A stretch of DNA of 64,000 bases. Source: Falsirhodobacter algicola. GTDB taxonomy: Bacteria; Pseudomonadota; Alphaproteobacteria; Rhodobacterales; Rhodobacteraceae. The DNA lies in assembly GCF_018279165.1 (NCBI RefSeq), contig NZ_CP047289.1:806001-870000 (forward strand). The letters run 5' to 3'. Position numbers and translations under genes: made by a program. Positions 54,674 to 64,000 of the stretch are shown here, one piece after another. Position 1 is the stretch's first letter; the number at the start of each line of letters is the position of its first letter. The notes beneath the pieces are model-generated. The model was not told the origin of the DNA. It made no database searches and saw nothing but the letters and a program-made list of their open reading frames with translations.

Positions 54674-57423
54674 ACCAGCAGACGGCTTTCATGGGCGCGG
54701 GCCACCGGCCGCACCGTGCTGCCATAGCTCGCCATGGACGACCGCAGTTCGGGGAAGAGTGTGAACAACTCCTCGCGCGCGGCGTCGTCCAAGGCGGAAA
54801 GGCCGATGCTGCCGGGGTGGAAGCTTTCGGTCGTGACGCCGTTGGCGAAGATCAACTGATGCCGGTCGAACATCAGGTGGATGTAGGTGACCATGCCGCT
54901 GGCATCCCAATCGATCCCCTCGCAGCCCACCAGATGACGGGCCGGGACCAGCACCTCGCGCGAGCCGAGGTGCAACTCCGCCCGCGGGCCGCCCACCAGC
55001 ATGCGGTGCTGCGGCGACACACGGATCGGTGCGCGCAGCCCGGGAAGCGAACCGGCCGCGAACCAGACCGGCGCGAACCGCCCTGCTGCCATCACCTTGC
55101 GCATTCCCGTCCAGCGCAGCACCTGAACGCCGTCATCCCGCGTCACCACGGAATCGCCTGGGCGCAGATCTTCGACCGGGCGTTCCCCATGCGGGGTCAG
55201 GATCATCGTGCCGGGCGTGAAGCAGATGATGTTCTCCACCTCCGAAAAGGTGACGGTCGAGCCGTTTTCGAAACGCACGACACCGGCGAAAGAGGTGGAG
55301 CCCCCCTCCGTCACTTCGTTCAGCGAATCGAAGCTGTAATTGCCGGTGCCCGATAGGTTCAGCACATCGCGCCCATCGCCGCCGCTGATCGTTGCGGACC
55401 CGGTCGGCGTGCCGGAAAAGCGGAATGTATCGTTGCCCAAGCCGCCCTCGGCCGAGTCGCTGCCCGACAGGATGAGGACATCGTCGCCCGCGCCGCCATA
55501 AAGGGTATCGCCTCCGGTCCCGCCATCCAGCGTGTCGTTCCCCGCCCCGCCATAGAGGATGTCGTTGCCGCCATCCCCCTCCAGCAGATCGTCGCCCTCG
55601 CCCCCATCCAGCGTATCGTTCCCCTCCACGATCGAGCGGGGGGAGAATGCGACATCCGTCAGATAGAGATACCGCTGCCCCGTCCCCGAGGCGCTGCTGT
55701 AGGAAATCTCGATCCGCGCGACGGGACCCGCGATTTCCACCAGCACCGAGCCTTGGGCCTGATCGGGGTTGTTGGAGCCGGACGCCGCCGTCGCGGTCTG
55801 ACCGCTGACGGTATCGTCCCCGGCGGGGGTCAGCGTCACGGCAACGGTGTTTCCGTCGGAATCGTAGGCCGTGATTTGCACCTGATCGACATAGCTGTCG
55901 GCACCGGTTGCGGCATCGAGGTCATTCACGCGGAAGCTGACATTCCCCACCTCGTCCGAAATGCCTTCGGTGGTGGAGGTGAAGGTCAGCGTCGCCGTCT
56001 CCGGCCCCGTCCCGTTGGAGGTGAAGAGGAGGCCCGACGTGCTCGCCGTCCCGCCCGTGTATTGGGCATCGTTCGTCAGCGTCACCCGCGTGGTGCTGCT
56101 TTGCGTGCTGTAGCTGAAACCGACATCGATCGCGCCGGTCGATTGGGTGAACCCGGCTTGGACATCCGTCCCCGATGCCCCCTGCGCCGACCAGACGAGG
56201 GCCGTAGGGTCCGCCGTGGCCAGAACCCCGTCGCCGCGAATGACATCGTTGCCATCGCCGCCAAGGATGCTGTCGCTGCCGCCGCCGCCTTCCAGCGTGT
56301 CGGCATCGGCGCCGCCATCCAGAAGATCGTTCCCCTCGCCGCCCCGCAGCGTATCGAGGCCAGCGCCGCCGCTCAGCGTATCCGCCCCGGCGCCGCCAAG
56401 GATGGAATCGTTGCCATCCTCGCCCAGAAGGCTGTCGGTGCCGGTGCCGCCGTACAGAACGTCATTCCCCGTGCCGCCGAACAGCACATCCGCCCCGCCG
56501 CGCCCCGTAAGGGTGTCGTTTCCCGCCGCGCCATAAAGGCTCTCGGCCGAGGCGGTGCCCAGCAGCGCATCCCCGAAGGCCGAACCGACCACGACCTCGA
56601 TCCCCGACACGACATCGCCCGCCGCAAAGCCGCCCGTCCCCGTACCGCTGGTCAGATCGAGGCTTACGGCGTCCGATCCGTCATAGGTGAGGGTATCCGT
56701 TCCCGCCCCGCCGATGATCGTGTCGGCCCCGGCCCCGCCGATGAACGAATCCGCCCCCGTCCCACCATCGAGCGAGTCATCGCCTGTCCCGCCATCCAGC
56801 ACGTCATCGCCGGCATTGCCGGTCAGAATATCGTTCCCCGCACCGCCAAAGAGCGTCTCGTTGCCAGTCCCTCCGGTAATGGTATCGGCATAATTGGAAC
56901 CGATGACCCCTTCGACCGCGCCCAGGACATCGCCCGCGGCATCGCCCGCCGTCCCACGGTTGGTGCTGAGAGAGACCGCGATCGCTTGGGCAGATGCGCT
57001 GTAATCCACGAAATCGAGGCCAGTGCCGCCATAGATCGTATCTGCGCCCGCACCCCCGATCAGGGTGTCGTTTTCCGTGCCGCCATCGAGATAATCGTTG
57101 CCCGCGCCGCCATAGATCAGATCCGCGCCAGCCGCGCCCAGCAGCCGGTCCGTCCCGTCGCCGCCATAGAGCGTATCGGCCCCTGCCCCGCCGACCAGTG
57201 AATCGTCATCGGCACCGCCATAGAGAAGATCGTCCCCATCCCCGCCGAAGATCGAGTCGTTCTGATCGCCGGTGTACACGGTGTCGTTGCCTCCATAGGC
57301 GTTGACGACATCGCTGCCGGTATCGACCTCCGGTTCGGAATCGTCCGGCCCGCCATAGATCAGATCGTCACCCGAGGTGCCGTTGCGTGTATCGTTGCCG
57401 GTGGTTCCGAACAGAGTTGCCAT
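54670..57423 (-). CDS. RTX calcium-binding repeat protein with C-terminal Hint domain
   Basis: The 917-residue product consists mostly of glycine/aspartate-rich RTX nonapeptides (such as GGAGADTLYGGDG) that fold into a calcium-bound beta-roll. They occupy about residues 5-390 and 605-690, interrupted by a beta-sandwich-like segment (about 400-590). It ends in a Hint domain (about 734-890) starting CFTPGTMILTPHGE with Cys734, and with VSPQHRMLV containing the family His. Hint domains can self-splice or cleave; here the C-terminal splice residues look incomplete. No signal peptide is present, which fits type I secretion, but no secretion genes are near. Its end overlaps the dehalogenase gene by four bases tail to tail. 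Confidence 0.9.
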   Translation of the reverse strand: MATLFGTTGNDTRNGTSGDDLIYGGPDDSEPEVDTGSDVVNAYGGNDTVYTGDQNDSIFGGDGDDLLYGGADDDSLVGGAGADTLYGGDGTDRLLGAAGADLIYGGAGNDYLDGGTENDTLIGGAGADTIYGGTGLDFVDYSASAQAIAVSLSTNRGTAGDAAGDVLGAVEGVIGSNYADTITGGTGNETLFGGAGNDILTGNAGDDVLDGGTGDDSLDGGTGADSFIGGAGADTIIGGAGTDTLTYDGSDAVSLDLTSGTGTGGFAAGDVVSGIEVVVGSAFGDALLGTASAESLYGAAGNDTLTGRGGADVLFGGTGNDVLYGGTGTDSLLGEDGNDSILGGAGADTLSGGAGLDTLRGGEGNDLLDGGADADTLEGGGGSDSILGGDGNDVIRGDGVLATADPTALVWSAQGASGTDVQAGFTQSTGAIDVGFSYSTQSSTTRVTLTNDAQYTGGTASTSGLLFTSNGTGPETATLTFTSTTEGISDEVGNVSFRVNDLDAATGADSYVDQVQITAYDSDGNTVAVTLTPAGDDTVSGQTATAASGSNNPDQAQGSVLVEIAGPVARIEISYSSASGTGQRYLYLTDVAFSPRSIVEGNDTLDGGEGDDLLEGDGGNDILYGGAGNDTLDGGTGGDTLYGGAGDDVLILSGSDSAEGGLGNDTFRFSGTPTGSATISGGDGRDVLNLSGTGNYSFDSLNEVTEGGSTSFAGVVRFENGSTVTFSEVENIICFTPGTMILTPHGERPVEDLRPGDSVVTRDDGVQVLRWTGMRKVMAAGRFAPVWFAAGSLPGLRAPIRVSPQHRMLVGGPRAELHLGSREVLVPARHLVGCEGIDWDASGMVTYIHLMFDRHQLIFANGVTTESFHPGSIGLSALDDAAREELFTLFPELRSSMASYGSTVRPVARAHESRLLV

Positions 57424-57747
57424 GACGCTTCCTCTCTGCGCTGCAGACGGATGCTATGCGCTGCACGCCAATCACGCAACCTTGACGTGTGAACCGGGGT
57501 GATGCTGAGGGTTCCGACCGAATTTTCTTCACGCCCGAATGGCCGGAAAACGACTGGGCGGTCATCCGCTCATAACATACTGATCGCGCAAGGTTCATCT
57601 GGCACGATCCCCCGCGACACTGCGCCGCGCCCTTGGCCCCGCATCCCGCCCCGAACCGGGTTCGTATGGATTTCATTAGGAAAAATCTCGGAACATCGAT
57701 GGGAAGCCCCCGTTGGTGAGCCAGTATGCAAACCCAAGGAGGACCAT

Positions 57748-59070
57748 GTGTTGACCGATCAGAAACGTAATCGTGCACGCCTGCTCACGACGGCCGTGAC
57801 GTTCGCGATCGCCACACCGGGTTTCGTCCAAGCGCAAGACTTGATGACGGAACAGCAACTCGCGAATCTGAGCGAGGAATGCCGCACCGTAGCGCGCGAC
57901 TTTGACCGCGACGGCAATCTTCCGGGCGTCGAGCGCGATGAAGTGCTCCGCATCCTGACCCAGAACGACGCGGCCCGCTGCACCGAACTGCGCACCCGCG
58001 CGGCGGATGACAGCGAAACCGATGTCGCCCGCGATTCCGTTCGCCTGAACCAAGAGGCCGTGATCCAAGGTCAGGCCGAAGTCCTCGTGCCGAAGCCGCA
58101 GGTCGATGTCGAAGAGCAGTCCGCACAGGTGACCGTTCGCAAGAACCAGCCGGACGTCAGCGTGAGCCAACCCGCGACCGACATCCAAGTGCGTCAGCCG
58201 CAACCTCGCGTTTCGATCGATGTGCCCGAGATCTCCGTTCGGGTGGAGATCCCCGCCCCGTCGATCTACATCCGCTCCTCCGAGCCGGATGTGCAAGTGG
58301 CCCAAGCCGACCCGCAGGTCGAAGTGGTGCAAGATCCGCCGATGGTTTCCGTCCGTCAGGGTGAGCCGCGGCTGGATGTCGACCTCGACGTCGATCCCGA
58401 AAACAACGCCGATGCCGATGTCGCGGCCAATGCCGCCGACGCCGATGCGACCGCCGTCGCCCAGAACGGCAACGCAACCAGCACGGATGGCGATGTCACC
58501 CTGACGCGCAACGATCCCGAGGTGACGATCGTTCAGGCCGAAGGCGAGATGCAGCAGTCCTTCGACCGCGCCGCCCCGCAAGTGACCTATGAGCAGGTCG
58601 AGCCGGAAGTCACGTTCAACATGCCCGATCAGCCGAACGTGGAATTTGCCAATGTCGGTGAGCCGCAGATCACCTTCGAGACGGAAGCCGAACGCGAAGC
58701 GCGCCGCCAGCAGGAACAGCAGCAGGCCGCCGCACAAAGCGAACAGCCCACCTCTGATGCCGCCGATCAGGGCATGACCGTTGCCGAATTGATGGACATG
58801 GATGTCGTCGGTGCCGATGGCGAGGATCTGGGCGAACCGGAAGGCTTCGTGAATACGGCCGATGGTGCAGTTCTAGTGCTGCGCGACGGTGGGTTCCTCG
58901 GCTTCGGTGGCCGGGAGATCGGCATCCCCGTCTCGCGTCTGACGGTCGAGGGTGACGAGCTGCACCTGCGCAACCTGACCGCGGACGAAACGGAAGATGC
59001 CGGCGGCTTCGCCTATGACGAAGATGCGCGTCTGGACGAAGACGCCCGCCTGCAACTGTCCTCCAGCTAA
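57748..59070 (+). CDS. PRC-barrel protein with Val/Pro repeats, exported
   Basis: The roughly 440-residue product has a signal peptide ending near VQAQD (about 29) and, after a short globular part, a stretch (about 108-210) of beta-strand-like valine/isoleucine alternations broken by prolines (VDVEEQSAQVTVRKNQPDV...), then acidic and Gln-rich linkers. A PRC-barrel-like domain ends the protein (about 345-420, VVGADGEDLGEPEGF, ISRLTVEGDELHLRN). The AAGGAGG at 57736-57742 points to a GTG (57748) or, more likely from spacing, a TTG (57751). The nearby ATG (57746) is out of frame. An envelope-associated role is inferred. Confidence 0.82.
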   Translation: MLTDQKRNRARLLTTAVTFAIATPGFVQAQDLMTEQQLANLSEECRTVARDFDRDGNLPGVERDEVLRILTQNDAARCTELRTRAADDSETDVARDSVRLNQEAVIQGQAEVLVPKPQVDVEEQSAQVTVRKNQPDVSVSQPATDIQVRQPQPRVSIDVPEISVRVEIPAPSIYIRSSEPDVQVAQADPQVEVVQDPPMVSVRQGEPRLDVDLDVDPENNADADVAANAADADATAVAQNGNATSTDGDVTLTRNDPEVTIVQAEGEMQQSFDRAAPQVTYEQVEPEVTFNMPDQPNVEFANVGEPQITFETEAEREARRQQEQQQAAAQSEQPTSDAADQGMTVAELMDMDVVGADGEDLGEPEGFVNTADGAVLVLRDGGFLGFGGREIGIPVSRLTVEGDELHLRNLTADETEDAGGFAYDEDARLDEDARLQLSSS

Positions 59071-59091
59071 GGGCCGCAGATGCGGAACGAA

Positions 59092-59119
59092 AAAGGCTCC
59101 GGGAAAACCCGGAGCCTTT
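59092..59119. terminator. bidirectional rho-independent terminator
   Basis: A perfect 12-base stem (59092-59103 with 59108-59119: AAAGGCTCCGGG and CCCGGAGCCTTT) closes a four-A loop. It sits between the PRC-barrel gene and the convergent dctP-like gene, with T runs usable on each strand. Confidence 0.92.
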
Positions 59120-59123
59120 CTGT

Positions 59124-60224
59124 TTATTGGCCCGCAGCCTGCGCGCCGAAGACATAGCTGTCATAGGTGTATTCGGCGACGCGGAACCATTCGAGGCCCT
59201 CATCCCGGAATTTCTTCCAATCCGGGTAGATCTTGGCCCATTCGGGATAACGCTCCGAATATTCCTCATAAAGCTCGAACGTCGCCTTGTAGGCCGCTTG
59301 CATTACATCGGCCGGAAGCGGGCGCAGCTGGGCCCCCTTGCCCACGAGCGAGCGGATCGCGTTCTTGTTCTTCACGTCGTACAGCGCCTGCATGTTCAGG
59401 TTCGCCGCCTTGCATGCCGTATCAAGCGCCGCTTTGTATTCGTCCGGCAGTGCCGCATATTGCTGCTGGTTGATGAAGAAGTGGATCGTCAGCCCGCCTT
59501 CCCAGAACGCGGGATAGTAGTAATACGGCGCGATCTGATAGAAGCCGAGCCGTTCGTCGTCATAGGGGCCGACCCATTCGGCGGCGTCGATCGTACCACG
59601 TTCCAGCGCCGGATAGATGTCGCCACCCGGAAGCTGCTGCGGCACCACGCCGAGGCGGGACATCACCTCGCCCGCGACACCGGCGATCCGCATCTTGATG
59701 CCCGACAGATCGGCCACGCTGTTGATCTCGCGCCGGTACCAACCGCCCATCTGCGCGCCCGAGTTGCCGCCCGGTTTGCCGATGATGTTATAGGCGGACA
59801 GGAAGTCGTCGTAAGCCTCGTTGCCGCCACCATGATAGAGCCATGCGTTCTGCAGGCGCGAGTTCAGGCCGAAGGGCACGGCCGAACCGATGGCGAAGGT
59901 CGGGTTCTTGCCCGTGAAGTAGTAGCCGCAGGTATGCGCGATCTCGACGGTGTTGTTCTGCACCGCGTCGATGGCTTGCGGGCCGGGCACCAGTTCCCCC
60001 GCTTGGAAGACCTGAATCTGGAACTTGCCCCCCGTGATCGCCTTCAGCGCATCGGCCATGACGACCGCGCCGCCATAGATGGTGTCGAGGTTGTTCGGGA
60101 AGCCCGAGGTCAGGCGCCAGCGCACTTCGGGCTGGGACTGGGCGATGGCGGGGCTGGCAAGGCCGGCGGCGGCGACGCCGGCCACGCTGCTGCGTGTCAG
60201 GAACTTGCGACGATCAATGGTCAT
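59124..60224 (-). CDS. TRAP transporter solute-binding protein (DctP family)
   Basis: The 366-residue product begins with a Tat-type signal (DRRKFLTRSSVAG, about residues 4-16) ending at ASPAIA-Q (about 29). The mature protein fits the DctP/TakP family, with GGKFQIQVFQAGELVPG and a conserved Arg in LSGIKMRIAG near 175 that binds substrate carboxylates. The downstream dctQ and dctM genes are just upstream in transcription order, so this is the binding-protein gene of a tripartite TRAP carboxylate uptake system. The substrate, perhaps a 2-oxo acid as for TakP, is inferred. Confidence 0.92.
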   Translation of the reverse strand: MTIDRRKFLTRSSVAGVAAAGLASPAIAQSQPEVRWRLTSGFPNNLDTIYGGAVVMADALKAITGGKFQIQVFQAGELVPGPQAIDAVQNNTVEIAHTCGYYFTGKNPTFAIGSAVPFGLNSRLQNAWLYHGGGNEAYDDFLSAYNIIGKPGGNSGAQMGGWYRREINSVADLSGIKMRIAGVAGEVMSRLGVVPQQLPGGDIYPALERGTIDAAEWVGPYDDERLGFYQIAPYYYYPAFWEGGLTIHFFINQQQYAALPDEYKAALDTACKAANLNMQALYDVKNKNAIRSLVGKGAQLRPLPADVMQAAYKATFELYEEYSERYPEWAKIYPDWKKFRDEGLEWFRVAEYTYDSYVFGAQAAGQ

Positions 60225-60248
60225 GTTTTTCCTCCCTAGAAAACAGTG

Positions 60249-61781
60249 TCATTGCGATGGTGCGCCGAAGGACGGCGGCGCGGGCGGTGCGAAGGTCGGC
60301 GCGGCGGGCGCGCTGCCTCCGAAGGTGGGCGCGGCTGGCGTGCCGAAGGGGTTTGCGGCCCCCGGCAGCGGCACGTTCAGCTGGATCGAGGCCGGATCGA
60401 CCTGAACCGCGCCGGATTTGTAATGCGTCACCAATTGCGGGAACGACAGGACGAGGATCACCATGACCAGCTGGATCACGAGGAACGGCACCGCCCCCAT
60501 ATAGATCTGCCCAGATGTGATCGGCTGGATCGTCCGCCCCGTTTCGGCGTCGCGATAGGGCCGCGTCGGTGCGACCGATCGCAGGAAGTAGAGCGAGAAG
60601 CCGAAGGGCGGGTGCATGAACGAGGTCTGCATGTTGATCGCCAGCATCACGCCGAACCAGATCAGATCGATCCCCAGCGCATCGGCCACCGGGGCCAGCA
60701 GCGGGATGATGATGAAGGCCAGTTCGAAATAATCGAGGAAGAAGGCGAGGAAGAAGACCAAGAGGTTCGCCACGATCAGGAAGCCGAGCACCCCGCCCGG
60801 AACCGAGGTCATCAGATGCTCGACCCAGACATGGCCGTTCACCCCGTAGAAGGTCAGCGAGAAGACCCGCGCACCCAGAAGGATGAACAGCACGAAGGCC
60901 GACAGCCGCGCCGTGGAATAGAGCGACTGGCGCAGCAGTTCCATCGTCAGCTTGCCGTTCATCGCCGCAAGGATCAGCGCCCCGACGGCGCCCATCGCGC
61001 CCCCTTCGGTGGGGGTGGCGATGCCGAAGAAGATGGTCCCGAGCACGAGGAAGATCAGAACCAGCGGCGGCACCAGCGAGGTGAGCGCCCGGCCCACCAG
61101 CTTCCAGCCGCGCAGCGTCCGCGCCTCGGGCGGCAGGGCCGGCACCTTCTGCGGCCAGATGATCGACACGACGACGACATAGGCGAGATAGGCCCCGACC
61201 AGCATCAGCGCCGGAACGAGCGCGCCCTTGTACATGTCGCCCACCGAACGGCCCAACTGATCGGCAAGGATGATCAGCACGAGGCTGGGCGGGATGATCT
61301 GCGCCAGCGTCCCGGAGGCCGCGATCGTGCCCGCCGCGATCCGCCGGTCATAGCCGTGGCGCAGCATGATGGGCAGCGAAATCAGCCCCATGGAGATGAC
61401 GGAGGCCGCCACCACGCCCGTCGTGGCCGCCAGAAGCGCCCCGACCAGAACGACGGCGAAGGCGATCCCGCCGCGCACCGGCCCGAACAGCTGCCCCACC
61501 GTATCGAGCAGCTTTTCCGCCATGCCCGATCGTTCGAGGATCAGCCCCATGAAGGTGAAGAAGGGAATGGCCAGCAGCGTCTCGTTCGACATCTGGCCGA
61601 AAATCCGGTCGGGGATCGCTTGGAACAGGTTGACGGGCAAGAGGCCCATCTCGATCCCGACGAAACCGAAGGCAAAGCCCACGAAGGCCAGCGCAAAGGC
61701 GACGGGATAGCCGATCAGCAGGATCACGATCAGCGACAGGAACATGATCGGGGCGAGGTTTTCCGCGAAGAAAGCAGTCAT
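60249..61781 (-). CDS. TRAP transporter large permease (DctM)
   Basis: The 510-residue product is the sodium-coupled large membrane subunit of a TRAP system, with about twelve hydrophobic segments and family marks such as LAIPFFTFMGLILERSG, IPPSLVLIILADQLG and NMQTSFMHPPFGFSLYFLRS. It ends with an unusual proline/alanine/phenylalanine-rich cytosolic tail (last about 45 residues, with repeats of PTFGG and PAPPSFG), not expected in DctM. It is nine bases downstream of dctQ and 24 bases upstream of dctP. Confidence 0.93.
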   Translation of the reverse strand: MTAFFAENLAPIMFLSLIVILLIGYPVAFALAFVGFAFGFVGIEMGLLPVNLFQAIPDRIFGQMSNETLLAIPFFTFMGLILERSGMAEKLLDTVGQLFGPVRGGIAFAVVLVGALLAATTGVVAASVISMGLISLPIMLRHGYDRRIAAGTIAASGTLAQIIPPSLVLIILADQLGRSVGDMYKGALVPALMLVGAYLAYVVVVSIIWPQKVPALPPEARTLRGWKLVGRALTSLVPPLVLIFLVLGTIFFGIATPTEGGAMGAVGALILAAMNGKLTMELLRQSLYSTARLSAFVLFILLGARVFSLTFYGVNGHVWVEHLMTSVPGGVLGFLIVANLLVFFLAFFLDYFELAFIIIPLLAPVADALGIDLIWFGVMLAINMQTSFMHPPFGFSLYFLRSVAPTRPYRDAETGRTIQPITSGQIYMGAVPFLVIQLVMVILVLSFPQLVTHYKSGAVQVDPASIQLNVPLPGAANPFGTPAAPTFGGSAPAAPTFAPPAPPSFGAPSQ

Positions 61782-61790
61782 CTTCGTATC

Positions 61791-62339
61791 CTAGAGCTTG
61801 GCCGCGGCGGCATCGGCCTCGAGGACCGGGTCGGCGATGGTGCCGCGCAGGATGGCGATACGCTTGATCAGTTCGGACAGGCCCTGAAGCGCGAGGAGGG
61901 AAAATCCGATGGGGATCAGGCTCCAGACCGGCCATTGGATCAGGCCGCCGGTGTTGTTGGACACCTCCCCCGAGGCGATCTTGGCCATCACGACCGGCCA
62001 CGCGAGCCAGATGGTGATGAGGCAGAACGGGAAGAGGAAGAAGATCGTGCCAAGCACCTCGATCCACAGCTGCACGCGGCGCGGCAGCATCCCATAGACC
62101 AGATCGACCTTCACATGCTCGCTGCGCAGAAGGGTATAGGCCGCCGCCAGCAGGAACACCGCCGAGAAGAGATACCACTGCGATTCCAGCCACGCGTTGG
62201 AACTGACGGAAAACACCTTCCGCATCACCGCATTGATCGCGCTGATCAACACCGCGACAAGAATCAGCCAAGACGCCGCCTTTCCGATGAACGTGTTCAC
62301 CAGGTCGATAAGGCGTGACAACGCCAGTAAGCTCTTCAT
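61791..62339 (-). CDS. TRAP transporter small permease (DctQ)
   Basis: The 182-residue product has four membrane helices (about 14-38, 52-72, 90-112, 135-158), the layout of DctQ, which joins DctM and the binding protein. The sequence SNAWLESQWYLFSAVFLLAAAYTLLRSEHVKVDLVYG is diagnostic when read in shorter parts (LESQWYLFSAVF, HVKVDLVYG). ATG 62339 was chosen over an upstream start because the first helix begins there. It leads the dctQ-dctM-dctP operon. Confidence 0.9.
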   Translation of the reverse strand: MKSLLALSRLIDLVNTFIGKAASWLILVAVLISAINAVMRKVFSVSSNAWLESQWYLFSAVFLLAAAYTLLRSEHVKVDLVYGMLPRRVQLWIEVLGTIFFLFPFCLITIWLAWPVVMAKIASGEVSNNTGGLIQWPVWSLIPIGFSLLALQGLSELIKRIAILRGTIADPVLEADAAAAKL

Positions 62340-62462
62340 GCGGACCCTCCCCTGCCTCACAGCCGATGCCTCCTCGCACCGCTGGATTCGGACCAGATTA
62401 TGAAGCCGCCGTGATTGCGGCAAGATGGCAAACGGGGTCCGGCTGCCTCAGGGGCCCGTGTG

Positions 62463-64000
62463 TTACCGAAAATCCCGTGTTTTCATCCGTATGGCATCCA
62501 GATGCAGATCGGGGATGTACATATCGCGGGTGCGTGTGGCGGCCGGGTTCGCAGTCCCGCTCCGCCCGATTCCGGCAAGATCGCTGGAAAGATCGGTCAA
62601 TTGCTGAACGACGAAGTGGACGACCTCCCCCTCGCGTTGGATGCGGCCGCTGGCGGCGATCATGCCGGCGGAGAGGATGGTGCGGCGGTTGGCCTCGAAG
62701 ATCTTCGGCCAGACGACGAGGTTGGCGATGCCGGTCTCGTCCTCGAGGGTGATGAACATGGTGCCCTTGGCCGATCCGGGGCGTTGGCGGACCAGCACCA
62801 GCCCCGCGATTTCGGCCCAGCGGCGGTTCGGCAGGGTCATTGCCTCGGCGCAGGTCAGGATACGGCGCGTCGCAAGATCGCCGCGCAGGAAGGCGACCGG
62901 ATGCTGGCGCAGGGACAGGCCGGTGCGGCTGTAATCCTCGACCACCTCGCGCCCCGCGGTCATCGGGCGCAAGGGGACAGCAGGCTCTGCGCTCTCGGCG
63001 GCAGCGAAGAGCGGCAGGTCGGTGTCGGGCAAGCCCTTGATCGCCCAGACGGCTTGACGACGGCTCAGGCCGAAGCTGTGGAAGCCATCCGCTTGGGCAA
63101 TGCAGGTCAAAGCGGCAGCCGGAACGCGGGCACGGCGCCAGAGATCCTCGATCGAGGTGAAGGGCGCGGTGCGGGCAATCGCAGCGGCATGCGCCTCGGC
63201 CAGCCCCTTCACCATGCGCAGGCCAAGCCGGACGGCGCCCCCTTCCAGCGTGCAGTCCCATTGGGATGCATTGATGCAGAGGGGCCGGACCTCCACCCCG
63301 TGATCGCGGGCATCGCGCACGATCTGGGCGGGGGCGTAGAAGCCCATGGGCTGGCTGTTCAGCAGCGCCGCGCAGAAGGCGTCGGGGTGCCAGCACTTCA
63401 GCCAGGATGAGGCATAGGCGATCAGCGCAAAGCTCGCTGCGTGGCTTTCGGGGAAACCGTAGCTGCCGAACCCCTCAAGCTGCCTGAACGTCCGCTCGGC
63501 GAAGCCGGCTTCGTAGCCGCGCTTGACCATTCCGTCGATCAGCTTGTCACGGAACGCGCTGACACCGCCGGTAAACTTGAAGGTCGCCATGCTCTTCCGC
63601 AGCATGTCGGCCTCGCCGGGCGTGAAGCCCGCGCATTCGATGGCCACCCGCATCGCCTGTTCTTGGAACAGCGGCACGCCGAGCGTCTTGCCCAGCACCT
63701 TCTCCAGCTCGGGCTTGGGGTATTCCACCGGCTCCAGCCCTGCGCGGCGGCGCAGATAGGGGTGGACCATGTCGCCCTGTATCGGGCCGGGGCGGACGAT
63801 GGCGACCTGCACCACCAGATCGTAAAAGGTGCGGGGGCGCAGGCGCGGCAGCATCGCCATCTGCGCGCGGCTCTCGATCTGGAAGGTGCCGAGCGTGTCG
63901 GCCTTGCGGATCATCGCATAGGTGCGCGGATCTTCGGCCGGGATGCTGGCAAGGTCATAGTGGGCATCCTTGTGCTTTGCCACCAGTGCCAGCCCCTTGG
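62463..64000 (-). CDS. dnaE2: error-prone DNA polymerase DnaE2 (partial, 5' end cut)
   Basis: DnaE2 (ImuC) is a translesion DNA polymerase of the C-family acting with ImuA/ImuB in SOS mutagenesis. The visible part (about 512 residues) reads [18 protein letters not shown], then [15 protein letters not shown], the fingers/palm region [40 protein letters not shown] and the C-terminal OB region ([18 protein letters not shown]). The frame continues past the right edge, so the N-terminal PHP part and most catalytic aspartates are outside. The PFQE-type and RRRAG features favour DnaE2 over the replicative DnaE1. Confidence 0.9.
   Translation of the reverse strand, partial: KGLALVAKHKDAHYDLASIPAEDPRTYAMIRKADTLGTFQIESRAQMAMLPRLRPRTFYDLVVQVAIVRPGPIQGDMVHPYLRRRAGLEPVEYPKPELEKVLGKTLGVPLFQEQAMRVAIECAGFTPGEADMLRKSMATFKFTGGVSAFRDKLIDGMVKRGYEAGFAERTFRQLEGFGSYGFPESHAASFALIAYASSWLKCWHPDAFCAALLNSQPMGFYAPAQIVRDARDHGVEVRPLCINASQWDCTLEGGAVRLGLRMVKGLAEAHAAAIARTAPFTSIEDLWRRARVPAAALTCIAQADGFHSFGLSRRQAVWAIKGLPDTDLPLFAAAESAEPAVPLRPMTAGREVVEDYSRTGLSLRQHPVAFLRGDLATRRILTCAEAMTLPNRRWAEIAGLVLVRQRPGSAKGTMFITLEDETGIANLVVWPKIFEANRRTILSAGMIAASGRIQREGEVVHFVVQQLTDLSSDLAGIGRSGTANPAATRTRDMYIPDLHLDAIRMKTRDFR

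Noticed and set aside
55753-57201. 482-codon plus-strand frame opposite the RTX gene
   Set aside because: Its repeats are the complement of the RTX repeats, not a separate repeat protein.
60246-62318. 690-codon plus-strand frame opposite the TRAP permeases
   Set aside because: His/Asp/Arg-rich antisense shadow; the minus strand encodes typical DctM and DctQ.
1-64000. CRISPR array or cas genes
   Set aside because: No regularly spaced direct repeats and no Cas-like proteins; the only dense repeats are the RTX codons at 54,670-57,423.

Overview
The window reads as chromosomal DNA of a high-G+C alphaproteobacterium, most likely family Rhodobacteraceae/Paracoccaceae. The evidence is the gene set: a nuo operon with a GTG-started nuoA, an NDUFA12-type complex I accessory protein, a DUF2155 protein, GapR (DUF2312), a bactofilin beside an M23 peptidase, a DnaE2-type polymerase, and an RTX/Hint protein.

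Bases 1-32,574 are dense housekeeping backbone. In order they hold: nuoA-B-C-[sulfotransferase]-D (minus strand); a phosphoglycolate phosphatase divergent from glmU-glmS and an AlkD-like HEAT protein; lpd, a DUF924 protein, and a DUF3971/AsmA-like gene with queA and an MFS gene; Bcp peroxiredoxin; the M23 peptidase and bactofilin; a sulfotransferase-like gene, gapR, small genes, a FliM/FliN C-terminal-domain gene, opgG, an LLM flavin oxidoreductase and DedA; accB-accC-aat; DUF2155, mlaD, NDUFA12, clpX and clpP; and an EnvZ-like kinase divergent from an MBL-fold hydrolase. tRNA-Asn(GTT) closes this block.

Bases 32,664 to about 53,960 form a genomic island immediately 3' of the tRNA. It starts with a truncated tyrosine-recombinase-type integrase. 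It then carries a segment bracketed by two inverted, broken copies of the same IS3-family element, an almost complete second IS3-family element, and an IS5-family element. Inside the bracket is a single 2,501-residue protein joining a cold-shock-like domain, a DEDDh exonuclease, a RecQ helicase and a UvrD/Rep helicase. To the right of the IS elements is a lower-G+C, tightly overlapping operon that I read as a type I Zorya anti-phage system (zorA-zorB-zorC-zorD), followed 24 bases later by an ASCH-domain gene that looks like a fifth member. Together these look like a defence island.

Bases 53,972-64,000 return to backbone: a type II haloacid dehalogenase, a large RTX-repeat protein with a C-terminal Hint domain, a PRC-barrel protein with valine/proline repeats, a DctP-DctQ-DctM TRAP transporter, and the C-terminal part of an error-prone DnaE2 polymerase that runs off the right edge.

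The most interesting items are the exonuclease-RecQ-UvrD fusion protein, its position between inverted IS remnants, and the ASCH gene attached to the Zorya operon.
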